From positions 1 to 22,009 of the forward strand of contig NZ_CAKVMR010000039.1 in assembly GCF_934772795.1 (NCBI RefSeq): DNA of 22,009 nt. Reading direction: 5' to 3'. Below, piece after piece: positions 1 to 8,224 of this stretch. Each line of letters starts with the position of its first letter. The stretch's first letter is position 1. The notes beneath the pieces are model-generated. The model made no database searches. It was not told the DNA's origin and was given only the letters and a program-made list of their open reading frames with translations. The DNA comes from an uncultured Holdemanella sp. Lineage in GTDB: Bacteria > Bacillota_I > Bacilli_A > Erysipelotrichales > Erysipelotrichaceae. The translations under genes and the position numbers were made by a program.

Positions 1-575
1 TTGAAATTCGTGCTGTCATATCCGACATAAATACACTCTTTTGTGTTGTTCATCTGGTTCCATGCACGTAAGAATAGATTTATATCCTCTTCCTTAATAT
101 TATATTTTAACAATCTGCTGATCTGCGTATCATCACGTATATTCTTATCCATTACAGGATGGTTTCTCATAAAATTAGAATAATACTGAAATGTACAACT
201 CTCATTCGTGATCATATAAGAAACAATATCTTCAATAAACGTTCCTAAATCACCAAATATAGATGACAGCACATCTTCAATCTGTAAATCTCTAAATATT
301 TTTTGAATAACAAGAAAACAACCAATACGCAGTGTATCCGAAAACTCAGGTGTTTCCTGTTCTACACATACATCCGGATAATACTGTTCAAAATATTCAT
401 TAGGAACCATCCATTCCTCATCAATCATTTTACCAATCAGTTTTCTGTTTTCCACCGTATATTTTTTATCCTTTTTATAAGATTTACTAATAACCTGATA
501 CACATATCCGATACCATTTCTTTTTTGAATTTTAGTCGTTTTAGGACGAAGAACCTTCACATTTTTGAGTAACAT
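1..575 (-). CDS. DDE transposase, N-terminal part (cut by window edge)
   Basis: The frame is open from an ATG at 575 to the left edge of the window and encodes about 191 residues, beginning MLLKNVKVLRPK. A GGAGG ribosome site lies 6 nt upstream (581-585 on the plus strand). The visible part carries a basic N-terminus, the segment RKLIGKMIDEEWMVPNEYF and, just before the edge, GYDSTNF, which looks like the first aspartate block of an RNase H-fold DDE transposase of the IS4/IS1634 kind. The other catalytic residues lie outside the window, so intactness cannot be judged. The family assignment rests on pattern memory and is tentative; transposase in general is more secure. The gene runs in the same direction as dbpA but is separated from it by a terminator. 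Confidence 0.6.
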   Translation of the reverse strand, partial: MLLKNVKVLRPKTTKIQKRNGIGYVYQVISKSYKKDKKYTVENRKLIGKMIDEEWMVPNEYFEQYYPDVCVEQETPEFSDTLRIGCFLVIQKIFRDLQIEDVLSSIFGDLGTFIEDIVSYMITNESCTFQYYSNFMRNHPVMDKNIRDDTQISRLLKYNIKEEDINLFLRAWNQMNNTKECIYVGYDSTNF

Positions 576-591
576 AATAGCCTCCAAAAGT

Positions 592-619
592 AGTTATACT
601 GTATAACTCTATTATATCA
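592..619 (-). promoter_or_regulatory. Transposase promoter with palindrome over the start site
   Basis: On the minus strand TGATATAAT (619 to 611) is an extended -10 box; no good -35 is seen. The expected transcription start, near 604, falls inside a perfect inverted repeat, AGTTATA-CTG-TATAACT (592-608). Half of it, GTAGTTATAC, recurs at 695-704. A self-regulatory or transposase-binding role is an inference. Confidence 0.45.
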
Positions 620-633
620 TAGATTCTGCCAAT

Positions 634-673
634 AAAAAAGTTGAAATCTCCCATAAATACAGGAAATTTCAAC
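634..673 (-). terminator. Rho-independent terminator of dbpA
   Basis: On the minus strand a stem of about 13 bp with two G-U pairs (arms 661-673 and 640-652; outer 8 bp GTTGAAAT/ATTTCAAC) is followed by six T (634-639). It lies about 50 nt after the dbpA stop codon and insulates the transposase gene. Confidence 0.75.
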
Positions 674-725
674 AATTTATTCAAAAATTCAATTGTAGTT
701 ATACATTTTTTACAAAGTTAAGTGT

Positions 726-2153
726 TTAATGACCAAATCCATTTTTTGCCTTTTGAATACGCAACGTTTTGCCTTTAATTGTCTTTAAATTCTTTAATAC
801 AAGTTTTCCCTTATCATTTAAGATATCCACATACGATTGATGATCCTGCACTTGAATGACTCCAATATCATCGACAGTCACTCCATCAATTTCACAGATA
901 GCTCCTACAATATCGCCTGGACGAATCTTCTTATTCTTTCCGCCATTTAGATAAATTTTAGTGATGCCTTTTCTTAAATCTTTGGATTTATCTACCACAA
1001 CTCGGTTGGATTCTTTTAATGAATCTAATACATCCAAATCGCTTAAATAGACTTCGCCCTCTTCTTTAAATGGCAAGTTATAACCTAGATATTCTTCCAG
1101 TTTTTCTTTTCGTATACCATCATATTCATTGACTAAACTTATAGCTAAACCTTTTTCATCGACTCTTCCACTGCGTCCAATACGATGTGTATATGTTTCA
1201 ACAGGACTAGGCATATCGTAGTTAATAATCATTTCGACTTTAAAAACATCAATTCCTCGACTGGCGACATCAGTACAAACTAAAATACGTACCTTTCCTT
1301 TTTTAAAGCGTCGCATATGCGATAGTCGTTCTTCTTGCATCATACCGCCGTGAATCTTATCTACACTGACTTGATTCTTTTCTAAACATGCATAGACTTC
1401 ATCCACTCTCGCCTGTGTCTTACAAAAGATCATACAAGATTCTGGTTTCTTTAAGGCCAATAAATGAAGAAGGAACAATTCTTTATGTTCTTCATTCACG
1501 TGATACGCTTCTTCTAGAATATTTGGCTTATTAGTACTTGTTAGATCAATCTTAGCTGGTTTATACAAATACTTCTTGCTCATTCTTTGAATCACTGCAG
1601 GATAGGTTGCACTAAATAAACATGTCACGTGTTTTTTAGGCATATATTTTAAAATGGCTTGTACCTCATCCAAAAAGTTCATATTCAACATTTCATCCGC
1701 TTCATCCAAGACTACATATTTAATTTTTGATGGATCTAATGTTTCTTGTTGCAGATGATCCAAAACTCTTCCTGGCGTACCAATCACAACGTGGCATCTT
1801 TGTTTCAAATCTTCCTTTTGAAACTTAAATGGCTGCTTACCAAAAATAGGTAATGTCTTAATTTTTTTGAAAGTTCCAATACGATCAAAATCCTGTTGAA
1901 TCTGTAAAGCTAGTTCTCGAGTCGGCGTTAGTACCAATGCTTGTGGGCTTCTTTCATCAATTTCTAGATTTTGAATAATAGGAATCGCAAAGGATGCGGT
2001 TTTTCCACTACCCGTTCTTGATTTGACAATACAATCCGTTCCCGAAAGAATATTCGGGATAACTTGTTCTTGTACAGGTAATGGTTTTTCATAGCCTAAT
2101 GTATGTAAGGCTTGTATAATATTTTTATCTAAATTCATTTGTTCAAATGTCAT
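726..2153 (-). CDS. dbpA: DbpA/YxiN-type DEAD-box RNA helicase
   Basis: ATP-dependent RNA helicase of about 475 residues. Motifs in order are SRTGSGKT (Walker A, about residue 45-52), PTRELALQ, TPGR, DEAD, SAT, ARVDE, DVASRGID and HRIGRSGR. The last 75 or so residues (KIYLNGGKNKKIRPGDIVG onward) match the DbpA RNA-binding domain, which in YxiN and DbpA docks on hairpin 92 of 23S rRNA; a role in 50S ribosome assembly follows from the family. The frame can be extended to a GTG at 2165, but the extended -10 box at 2169-2177 places transcription start near 2162. The ATG at 2153, preceded by GGTGAT, is therefore the better start, with a very short leader. A terminator follows at 634-673. Confidence in the family is high. 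Confidence 0.93.
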   Translation of the reverse strand: MTFEQMNLDKNIIQALHTLGYEKPLPVQEQVIPNILSGTDCIVKSRTGSGKTASFAIPIIQNLEIDERSPQALVLTPTRELALQIQQDFDRIGTFKKIKTLPIFGKQPFKFQKEDLKQRCHVVIGTPGRVLDHLQQETLDPSKIKYVVLDEADEMLNMNFLDEVQAILKYMPKKHVTCLFSATYPAVIQRMSKKYLYKPAKIDLTSTNKPNILEEAYHVNEEHKELFLLHLLALKKPESCMIFCKTQARVDEVYACLEKNQVSVDKIHGGMMQEERLSHMRRFKKGKVRILVCTDVASRGIDVFKVEMIINYDMPSPVETYTHRIGRSGRVDEKGLAISLVNEYDGIRKEKLEEYLGYNLPFKEEGEVYLSDLDVLDSLKESNRVVVDKSKDLRKGITKIYLNGGKNKKIRPGDIVGAICEIDGVTVDDIGVIQVQDHQSYVDILNDKGKLVLKNLKTIKGKTLRIQKAKNGFGH

Positions 2154-2168
2154 TTTATCACCCACAAG

Positions 2169-2195
2169 ATTATACCATGTTAATAATATTTAACA
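2169..2195 (-). promoter_or_regulatory. dbpA promoter and upstream palindrome
   Basis: TGGTATAAT on the minus strand (2177 to 2169) is an extended -10 element ending only about 16 nt before the ATG at 2153. Immediately upstream is an 18-bp inverted repeat, TGTTAA-TAATAT-TTAACA (2178-2195), in the divergent gap between dbpA and the next gene. An operator role is an inference. Confidence 0.5.
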
Positions 2196-2216
2196 GAAAC
2201 AAAAACTTTTATGCGC

Positions 2217-2222
2217 TACAAT
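2217..2222 (+). promoter_or_regulatory. Possible -10 box of the 2229 gene
   Basis: TACAAT lies 6 nt before the ATG at 2229, with no convincing -35. If used, the transcript would start at or next to the start codon and be leaderless. Weak evidence. Confidence 0.3.
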
Positions 2223-2228
2223 AAAATC

Positions 2229-2594
2229 ATGAAATATAAAACGTTAGTGATGAAACAAATCGATGGACATACCTATCAATATAGTATGAATGCTCCATTA
2301 GATAATTTAAGTCCCATTCTTTCTTTTGATGAGGAAATATTAAAAGTGAATTATGGAAATGAATTGGAATACACCTTAAATTGTGCAAAACGAAAGGAAG
2401 TCTTAAAAGATGGATTTTTATTAGAACCAAAAGACAATATGACACTTCAAGAATGGGCTCCTTTTTTGGCATTGTCTTTAGTTTTACAATATTATAAATC
2501 ATTTAAAAACTTACCCCCTATCTTAATGAGTGTAGATAAAGAAATGCAGGAAAAATACAGTCAGGAGGAATTAATTCGAAACTTATTTCAATAA
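2229..2594 (+). CDS. Hypothetical protein, 121 aa
   Basis: A small soluble protein, not recognised. It starts MKYKTLVMKQIDGHTYQYSM and is mixed alpha/beta in composition, with no membrane segment and no signal peptide; the C-terminal third (TLQEWAPFLALSLVLQYYKS onward) looks helical. An in-frame ATG at 2211 would give six more residues, but it lies upstream of the TACAAT box, so 2229 is preferred. No clear Shine-Dalgarno sequence is visible. It is divergent from dbpA and ends in its own terminator, whose stem contains the TAA stop, so it looks like a single-gene unit. Codon use matches the neighbours, which supports a real gene over a chance frame. Confidence 0.7.
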   Translation: MKYKTLVMKQIDGHTYQYSMNAPLDNLSPILSFDEEILKVNYGNELEYTLNCAKRKEVLKDGFLLEPKDNMTLQEWAPFLALSLVLQYYKSFKNLPPILMSVDKEMQEKYSQEELIRNLFQ

Positions 2595-2607
2595 GTTTCA
2601 TTTTTTT
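2578..2607 (+). terminator. Terminator overlapping the stop of the 121-aa gene
   Basis: Arms GAAACTTA (2578-2585) and TAAGTTTC (2592-2599) form a perfect stem, extendable by one pair, followed by seven T (2601-2607). The TAA stop codon (2592-2594) is part of the 3' arm. Confidence 0.75.
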
Positions 2608-2630
2608 ATGTAATAATTTTCATAATAGGG

Positions 2631-2636
2631 TATAAT
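2631..2636 (+). promoter_or_regulatory. -10 box of the three-hydrolase operon
   Basis: TATAAT lies 19 nt before the ATG at 2656, followed by GAGGTGA as ribosome site. The -35 region is poor. It sits directly after the terminator of the preceding gene, so the operon most likely starts here. Confidence 0.55.
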
Positions 2637-2655
2637 CAAAATGAGGTGAACTATT

Positions 2656-4011
2656 ATGAACATGACAACATTGAACACGCCACTTCCCGAAGATTTAATG
2701 AAATTAAAATGGAATGGGCAATTTAAACTGATGCAGGAGATGATTGATTTACGTCTTCAAAAAGACATTCCTGCCAAATTGAAGGAGCGTTTAGAATTAG
2801 AAAAAGAATTGATTTCTCGTCTTCCTGAAGATTTTACGTATTCAAAAGAAGAAGCCATTAAATTATTAAAATCAAAGATTGAAGATTTCAAGGATGAAGA
2901 ATTCGATACATTATTTAAGGACAATGCTTTTGAATGGATCTTCATTGAAGGAAAGATGTATTTTAAAGACAATTTCTTTGAAAATCTAATTAAAGTGCGT
3001 AAAGCGTATAAGGATCGTTTGATTGAAAAAGAAGGTGCTGCAAGCACTTTATTAGATGATGTAATGCATAAAATGAAGGAAGAAAAGGATGTTTACTGCA
3101 AGATTCATGTAAAGACAAGTTTGAAGGTGGATCCCGCATTTGAAAAGCCAGGAAAAACAATTCGCGTTTGGCTTCCTATCCCAAAAGAATATGCGCAAGT
3201 TGAAGATTTTAAATTATTAAATACATCTCATGAAGGTTTAGTCAATGACAACAGCGTCGATCAAAGATGTGTCTATATTGAAAAGCCATACGAAAAAGGT
3301 GAAGAATTCAGTGTAGAATATGAATTCATCAATCACATGCACTATGAAGAATTAGACCCTAGTATCGTAACAGATGAACATCCAGATACTTGTCTAGAGG
3401 AATATGCACCACACGTTGTATTTACAGATTATTTGAAAGATTTAGTCAAAGAAATCATTGGTGAAGAAACAAATCCATTATTAAAGGCTAAATTAATTTA
3501 TGACTATATCACAAGTCATGTTACATATTCATATGTACGTGCTTATGCGACTTTACCATGTATTCCTGAATATATCACAACAGGACTAAAGGGTGATTGT
3601 GGTTTACAAGCATTGACATTTATTACTCTATGTCGTATTGCGGGTATTCCTGCCACTTGGCAAGCTGGACTTTATACTACACCAGAAACCATTGGTAACC
3701 ATGACTGGGCACGATTCTATGTAGCTCCATATGGATGGTTATATGCGGATTGTTCATTTGGTGGAGGATCTTATCGTGCTGGAAACTTAGAAAGAAGAGA
3801 TTTCTATTTTGGATATTTAGATCTATTTAGAACGCCATGCTCATCTAAATTCCAAGGTGATTTTGTACCAGCTAAAAACTTCTTGCCAAATGATCCATAT
3901 GACAACCAGAATGGTGAAATGGAATATGTAGATGAAGCTATTCCAGGTAAGTACATCATTAAGGAGACAAAGAATATCGAAATTGCCCTTGTGGAGGATA
4001 AAAATGCGTAG
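2656..4011 (+). CDS. Transglutaminase-fold cysteine hydrolase, 451 aa
   Basis: The C-terminal half has a transglutaminase-like core. The nucleophile is Cys315 in GDCGLQALTF, His349 is in GNHDWARF and Asp365 is in YADCSFGG, giving the expected Cys-His-Asp triad and spacing. In bacteria this fold usually acts as a peptidase or amidase rather than a cross-linker. Residues 1 to about 130 are highly charged and helical (KLKERLELEKELISRLPEDF) and not recognised; about 140-240 looks beta-rich (RVWLPIPKEYAQVEDFKLL), as in the domain that often precedes this core. No signal peptide or membrane segment is seen, so the protein is predicted cytosolic. GAGGTGA precedes the ATG at 2656. Its 3' end overlaps the next gene by 8 nt, so it is the first gene of a coupled hydrolase operon. 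The substrate is unknown. Confidence 0.85.
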   Translation: MNMTTLNTPLPEDLMKLKWNGQFKLMQEMIDLRLQKDIPAKLKERLELEKELISRLPEDFTYSKEEAIKLLKSKIEDFKDEEFDTLFKDNAFEWIFIEGKMYFKDNFFENLIKVRKAYKDRLIEKEGAASTLLDDVMHKMKEEKDVYCKIHVKTSLKVDPAFEKPGKTIRVWLPIPKEYAQVEDFKLLNTSHEGLVNDNSVDQRCVYIEKPYEKGEEFSVEYEFINHMHYEELDPSIVTDEHPDTCLEEYAPHVVFTDYLKDLVKEIIGEETNPLLKAKLIYDYITSHVTYSYVRAYATLPCIPEYITTGLKGDCGLQALTFITLCRIAGIPATWQAGLYTTPETIGNHDWARFYVAPYGWLYADCSFGGGSYRAGNLERRDFYFGYLDLFRTPCSSKFQGDFVPAKNFLPNDPYDNQNGEMEYVDEAIPGKYIIKETKNIEIALVEDKNA

Positions 4012-4714
4012 GCCAATTATCGGTCTAACTTGTAATGAATTGGATAAAGAAAATTTACCTAAACAATTTATCAATGAAGCCTACATTAACAGTGTTATTC
4101 GTGCAGGTGGATGTCCTGTTATTCTTCCTATCACAAATGACTATGATACAATTGAAGCTCAAGTCAATGCATTAGATGGATTGATTGTGACGGGTGGAAT
4201 TGATGTAAATCCTATGATTTATGATGAAAATCCAGAAACGCTACAAGGAGATTCGAGTTTAGATCGTGACTACTATGAAATGCGAGTATTAAAATATGCC
4301 AATGAAAAACAGATTCCTATTTTTGGAATCTGTCGTGGCATTCAGATGTTAAATGTATATTTTAAAGGATCTTTGTACCAAGATTTATCGTATTGTAAAA
4401 GAAATGTCATTAAACATGCGCAACAAGAAAAAAGAGAAAATCCAAGTCATAAGATCCATATTGAAAAGGATAGCTTTTTATATCCTAGCTTAAGTGATGA
4501 AGCTTATGTGAATAGTTTTCATCATCAGGCCATCAAGGATTTAGCCCCACACTTTAAAGTGGCAGCTAAATCGAGTGATGGAATTATTGAAGCCATTGAA
4601 CATGAATCTTTACCAATTTATGCCGTACAGTTTCATCCAGAAGCCATGTCGCATAAATATGGTGAAATGCAAGATATATTCAATGTCTTTATCAAAAAGT
4701 GCGAGGTGAAGTAA
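4004..4714 (+). CDS. Class I glutamine amidotransferase-like hydrolase (PuuD/peptidase C26)
   Basis: A protein of 236 residues with the full class I triad: Cys110 in GICRGIQMLN, and His211 and Glu213 in QFHPEAM. The segment GLIVTGGIDVNPMIYDENP is typical of gamma-glutamyl-GABA hydrolase (PuuD) and related C26 enzymes, which cleave gamma-glutamyl amide bonds. The start at 4004 has GGAGG at 3993-3997; the longer upstream frame to 3932 runs inside the previous gene and is not needed. It overlaps the transglutaminase-fold gene by 8 nt and abuts the next start exactly (TAA then ATG). No putrescine pathway genes are nearby, so the true substrate may be another gamma-glutamyl compound. The name puuD is not assigned because the substrate is unproven. 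Confidence 0.88.
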   Translation: MRRPIIGLTCNELDKENLPKQFINEAYINSVIRAGGCPVILPITNDYDTIEAQVNALDGLIVTGGIDVNPMIYDENPETLQGDSSLDRDYYEMRVLKYANEKQIPIFGICRGIQMLNVYFKGSLYQDLSYCKRNVIKHAQQEKRENPSHKIHIEKDSFLYPSLSDEAYVNSFHHQAIKDLAPHFKVAAKSSDGIIEAIEHESLPIYAVQFHPEAMSHKYGEMQDIFNVFIKKCEVK

Positions 4715-6115
4715 ATGCGAATTCAAGAAAATTTAGAAAAATCAAAATATGAAGCAGATGGTAAAATCAATATCCAAGGAGTCTCAATTCCTTATCATAC
4801 AATTTGTGAAGATCATTTCTTTGTAGATGAAGAAAACAATCCAGTCGCATCCATCTTTAGTTATGCCTACTTTCGAAGTGATGTTCAAGACAATTCAAAA
4901 CGTCCAATCTTATTTATTTATAATGGTGGCCCAGGATGTGCAAGTCTTTGGCTTCACATGGGATTATTTGGCCCTAGAATTGTAAAACTAGATGATGAAC
5001 TCAATCTTCCTACGGTTCCTCCTTTTGAACTAGAAGACAATCCACATTGTTTATTAGACATATGTGATCTTGTCTTTATTGATCCAGTAGGAACAGGTTT
5101 AGGTCGTTTGATTCAAGAAAAGGCAAGAAAAGAATTTTATGAAACGCATGGCGATGTTCGTAGTGTGTCTAAATTCATTGAACAATTCTTAGCTCGCTAT
5201 AATCGTAGAAATTCACCAGTCTTACTTGCGGGTGAAAGCTATGGTACCACAAGAAGTGCCTTACTTGCAGGAGAACTAATGGGTGCTGGTCCTGAAAAGG
5301 CGGATACGATGGGAATTAGTGTAAGTGGTATCTTCTTACTTGGTAGTTATTTTATCGAAAAACTTCCTGTTGAAGCAAGTGCTACCGATTTAATCACAAT
5401 GGCTGCCACAAATTATTTCCATAATCCTAAAGAAAATATTTCGCAAGAAGACTTTATTGAAGAAGCCTTCAAATTCGCATCCACTGAATATATCACAGCT
5501 TTATTTTTAGGGGATGCTTGTCCGAACAAAGAAGAAATCGCAGATAAGCTTGCCTACTATTCTGGCATTGATAAAACGTATTGGTTAAGACATCATTTAC
5601 ATATGGATATGCAGAAAGGTTTTGCGCATAAGCTATTAGAAGATAAAGGCTTAGCTTTAGGTTTCTATGACGGTCGTTATACATGGAATGATGATCCAGA
5701 AATCATGGAAGCTAACGTCATTGCGGATGATCCAGCCATGGGACAATATACGCCTGCTTTCCAGACTGCCTATGGATTGATGCGTCAAGAATTAAATATC
5801 ACAAGTGATCGTATCTCAAAAGGCTTAGTCTTTGATGTGAATATAACATGGAATCGTGAATTTAAAACAAGTCCTGCCCAATCCTTAGCTGGATGCATGC
5901 GAAGAAACAAACAGATGAAAGTCTTCTTTGCCTCTGGCTTGTATGATTTATGTACAACAGCAGGCAATGCACGTTATTTAGCTACTCACTCAAATCTTGA
6001 TCCAAATCGAGTTACAATTGGTGAATATCCAAGTGGACACATGGCTTATCTTGGTAAAGAAAGCTTTGATTTATTAGCCAAGGATATGCGTGCATTCTTT
6101 GAAAGTTGTATTTAA
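4715..6115 (+). CDS. Serine carboxypeptidase-like protein (peptidase S10)
   Basis: A 466-residue alpha/beta hydrolase of the S10 family. It shows the oxyanion segment NGGPGCASLW (about residue 69 onward), nucleophile Ser175 in AGESYGTT, Asp411 in GLYDLCTTAG and His442 in SGHMAYLGK. S10 enzymes remove C-terminal residues from peptides. Here there is no signal peptide, so cytosolic action on short peptides is likely. The start directly follows the stop of the C26 gene, and GAGGTGA lies inside the end of that gene, so translation is coupled. A strong bidirectional terminator follows. With the two preceding genes it forms an operon of three distinct amide-bond hydrolases; the joint substrate is unknown. 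Confidence 0.9.
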   Translation: MRIQENLEKSKYEADGKINIQGVSIPYHTICEDHFFVDEENNPVASIFSYAYFRSDVQDNSKRPILFIYNGGPGCASLWLHMGLFGPRIVKLDDELNLPTVPPFELEDNPHCLLDICDLVFIDPVGTGLGRLIQEKARKEFYETHGDVRSVSKFIEQFLARYNRRNSPVLLAGESYGTTRSALLAGELMGAGPEKADTMGISVSGIFLLGSYFIEKLPVEASATDLITMAATNYFHNPKENISQEDFIEEAFKFASTEYITALFLGDACPNKEEIADKLAYYSGIDKTYWLRHHLHMDMQKGFAHKLLEDKGLALGFYDGRYTWNDDPEIMEANVIADDPAMGQYTPAFQTAYGLMRQELNITSDRISKGLVFDVNITWNREFKTSPAQSLAGCMRRNKQMKVFFASGLYDLCTTAGNARYLATHSNLDPNRVTIGEYPSGHMAYLGKESFDLLAKDMRAFFESCI

Positions 6116-6118
6116 CAC

Positions 6119-6145
6119 AAAAACCGTCAAGCGACGGTTTTTTTT
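6119..6145. terminator. Bidirectional terminator between S10 peptidase and pncB
   Basis: A perfect 10-bp stem, AAAAACCGTC (6119-6128) with GACGGTTTTT (6133-6142), and a 4-nt loop. It ends in a T-run on the plus strand, and on the minus strand the other arm supplies TTTTT. The pncB stop codon (6144-6146) touches it. It serves both convergent genes. Confidence 0.88.
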
Positions 6146-7589
6146 ATTTATACTTTTTCAACATTTCTAACTTAAGATTCAATAACTTTTCACTTAAGTC
6201 CACATAATATTCTTGCGGATATACAAAACGTTTGATTTCATCCCAAATTGTAGCTAATTCTTTTTCACTATAAGCACGAATTTCTTCTAGGCTAGGTAGA
6301 TTATAAACAAGCTTACCATCTTTAAAGATTGGCACTAACATATCTCTTACAGTGTATGTATTAGCTGGAATCACTTTGTATTTCCAACGTGACATTGGAT
6401 GATAGATTGTGAGATCTTGCGTTGTATCGATTACTTCATCTTCTAATGTCAATAAATCGGCAATGGCCATACCTGTTTCTTTATCCATAATACGATTTAA
6501 ATTCTTCATACCTGGATTTGTCACTTTTTCAACATTGTCACTAATTTTGATTTTTGGGATCATATGGCCATCTTTTTCAAGCGCCACCATTTTATAAACG
6601 CCACCAAATACTGGTGAGTTCTTTGAACAAATCAAGTTTTCACCAACCCCAAACGAATCGATTTTAGCACCTTGTTGATGAATTAATGATTCAATAACAT
6701 ATTCATCTAATGAATTGGATACAACGATCTTACAATCTTCCATTCCAGCTTCATCTAACATCTTACGAACTTTTTTAGAAAGATAAGCCATGTCTCCACT
6801 ATCAATTCGAACACCTTTTAAACGATATCCATTTGGTTCTAGATAATCTTTAGCAACTTTAATGGCATTCACAATACCTGATTTTAATGTTGAATATGTA
6901 TCGATCAATAAAGTACATGCGTTTGGATATGTTTTGGCATAATACATAAATGCATCATATTCCGTATCAAAGCTTTGAATAAATGAGTGAGCCATTGTAC
7001 CAAGTACAGGTACACCAAATTCTTTTCCTGAATATGTAGTGGCACTTCCGGCACATCCTGCAATATAAGCCGCTCTAGCTCCTAGAATAGCTGCATCAAA
7101 GTTATGTGCACGTCGCGCACCAAATTCCATAACGGCTCTACCCTCACTAGCTTGTACAATACGACGTGATTTTGTCGCAATCAAAGTCTGGTGATTGATT
7201 GCCAAAAGTAATGCCGTTTCTACAAGTTGTGCTTCAATAATTGGCGCTTTGACACGAACCAATGGTTCATGAGGAAATACAGGTGTTCCTTCTGGAATCG
7301 CATAAATATCTCCAGTAAAACGAATGGTTGATAAATATTCTAGAAAATCTTCACTAAATTGATTTAATGAGCGCAAATAATCAATATCTTCTTTTTCAAA
7401 ATGCAAGTTAGAAACATAGTCTACAACTTGTTCTAAACCTGCAAATACACAATATCCCCCGTCATCTGGATTTTTACGATAAAATAAGTCAAATACGACT
7501 TCTTTGTCTTTATTATCATTGAAGTAACATTGACTCATTGTGAGTTCATAAAAGTCCATGACTAAACTTAAATTTCTCTTATCTTTCAT
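6144..7589 (-). CDS. pncB: Nicotinate phosphoribosyltransferase
   Basis: PncB (481 residues) converts nicotinate and phosphoribosyl pyrophosphate to nicotinate mononucleotide in the Preiss-Handler route of NAD synthesis. Family segments visible are LVMDFYELTMSQCYF at the N-terminus, RAVMEFGARRAHNFDAA, GTMAHSFIQSFDTEYDAF (with the histidine region of the active site), GVRIDSGDMAYLSKKVRK and VVSNSLDEYVI. The length is normal for the long Gram-positive form. It begins 10 nt after the stop of pncA; GGGAG lies about 12 nt upstream of the ATG and overlaps the pncA stop region, so the two genes are co-transcribed. The pair supplies successive steps, nicotinamide to nicotinate to its mononucleotide. 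Nothing looks damaged. Confidence 0.96.
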   Translation of the reverse strand: MKDKRNLSLVMDFYELTMSQCYFNDNKDKEVVFDLFYRKNPDDGGYCVFAGLEQVVDYVSNLHFEKEDIDYLRSLNQFSEDFLEYLSTIRFTGDIYAIPEGTPVFPHEPLVRVKAPIIEAQLVETALLLAINHQTLIATKSRRIVQASEGRAVMEFGARRAHNFDAAILGARAAYIAGCAGSATTYSGKEFGVPVLGTMAHSFIQSFDTEYDAFMYYAKTYPNACTLLIDTYSTLKSGIVNAIKVAKDYLEPNGYRLKGVRIDSGDMAYLSKKVRKMLDEAGMEDCKIVVSNSLDEYVIESLIHQQGAKIDSFGVGENLICSKNSPVFGGVYKMVALEKDGHMIPKIKISDNVEKVTNPGMKNLNRIMDKETGMAIADLLTLEDEVIDTTQDLTIYHPMSRWKYKVIPANTYTVRDMLVPIFKDGKLVYNLPSLEEIRAYSEKELATIWDEIKRFVYPQEYYVDLSEKLLNLKLEMLKKYK

Positions 7590-7599
7590 TTTATAATCT

Positions 7600-8211
7600 T
7601 TACTCCCTTACTTCAGAAACAACTTGAATACCATTCATTTCCATCATTCTAAATGCGACATCATTCCAAAATGTGGCTTCATGTATTTCTGGTATATGAT
7701 AGGTTTCTGTACAGTTTTCAACCACGACAATACGATATTCATTCATATTGTGTTCATTGAACCAAGTATTTAGACTTAGTACGAAATGAAGTACACAAAG
7801 ATCTGTACAACATCCCGTCACAATTATATCACGATAATACTTCAAGTCTGTATTCAGAAACTCTTCAAATTCTGGTGCCATAAACGTATTCGTACTATTC
7901 TTCTTGATCACATGTTTAATGAATGGTTTTAAAGAATCTACCACTTCAGCTTCTTCACTACCAATTACACAATGAGCTGGAAACGAATTGAACTCACGCG
8001 TCTTTGGTGGGTGTGAATCACATACAAAGACATTATTGCAGTCTAAGCTTGTTAAAAGATTTTCAATATTCTTTTCTACATTCCCGATGGCTTCATCATG
8101 TAACGACCCTATATTCACAAAACCTTTGATCATGTCGACCACAAATACTACGGGATCCTTTAATTCACTTTTTTGAATGGATTTATAATTATTTTTTTCT
8201 AAACGTGCCAT
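7600..8211 (-). CDS. pncA: Nicotinamidase, isochorismatase-like fold
   Basis: A 203-residue cysteine hydrolase of the isochorismatase fold. Asp26 (FVVDMIKGF), a lysine at 103/104 (IKKNSTNTF) and Cys139 (CCTDLCVLH) form the catalytic set, and CDSHPP (64-69) is the metal-binding region. Together with pncB immediately downstream this supports nicotinamide deamidation to nicotinate. AGAGGT precedes the ATG by a few bases. Only 40 nt separate the start from the recA stop and most of that is a hairpin, so no room remains for a full promoter in the gap. Transcription must come by read-through from recA or from a promoter inside recA. Other isochorismatase-fold amidases are possible, but the context makes PncA by far the most likely. 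Confidence 0.88.
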   Translation of the reverse strand: MARLEKNNYKSIQKSELKDPVVFVVDMIKGFVNIGSLHDEAIGNVEKNIENLLTSLDCNNVFVCDSHPPKTREFNSFPAHCVIGSEEAEVVDSLKPFIKHVIKKNSTNTFMAPEFEEFLNTDLKYYRDIIVTGCCTDLCVLHFVLSLNTWFNEHNMNEYRIVVVENCTETYHIPEIHEATFWNDVAFRMMEMNGIQVVSEVRE

Positions 8212-8224
8212 ATATACCTCTAAA

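Noticed and set aside
303..572. Plus-strand open frame of 89 codons
   Set aside because: It is antisense to the transposase frame, which has a better ribosome site, promoter and transposase-like motif; the product is an unlikely Phe/Ile/Arg-rich string.
2154..2165. GTG start for dbpA four codons upstream
   Set aside because: The extended -10 box at 2169-2177 puts transcription start at about 2162, inside or after that GTG, so it could not be translated from this promoter.
2178..2195. GlnR/TnrA-type nitrogen box
   Set aside because: The pattern TGTNA-N7-TNACA needs a 17-bp site; here the spacing is one base too long, and the flanking genes have no nitrogen role.
8214..8222. TATAAT next to the pncA ATG as its promoter
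   Set aside because: The box overlaps the start codon itself, so transcription would begin inside the gene with no suitable later start codon.
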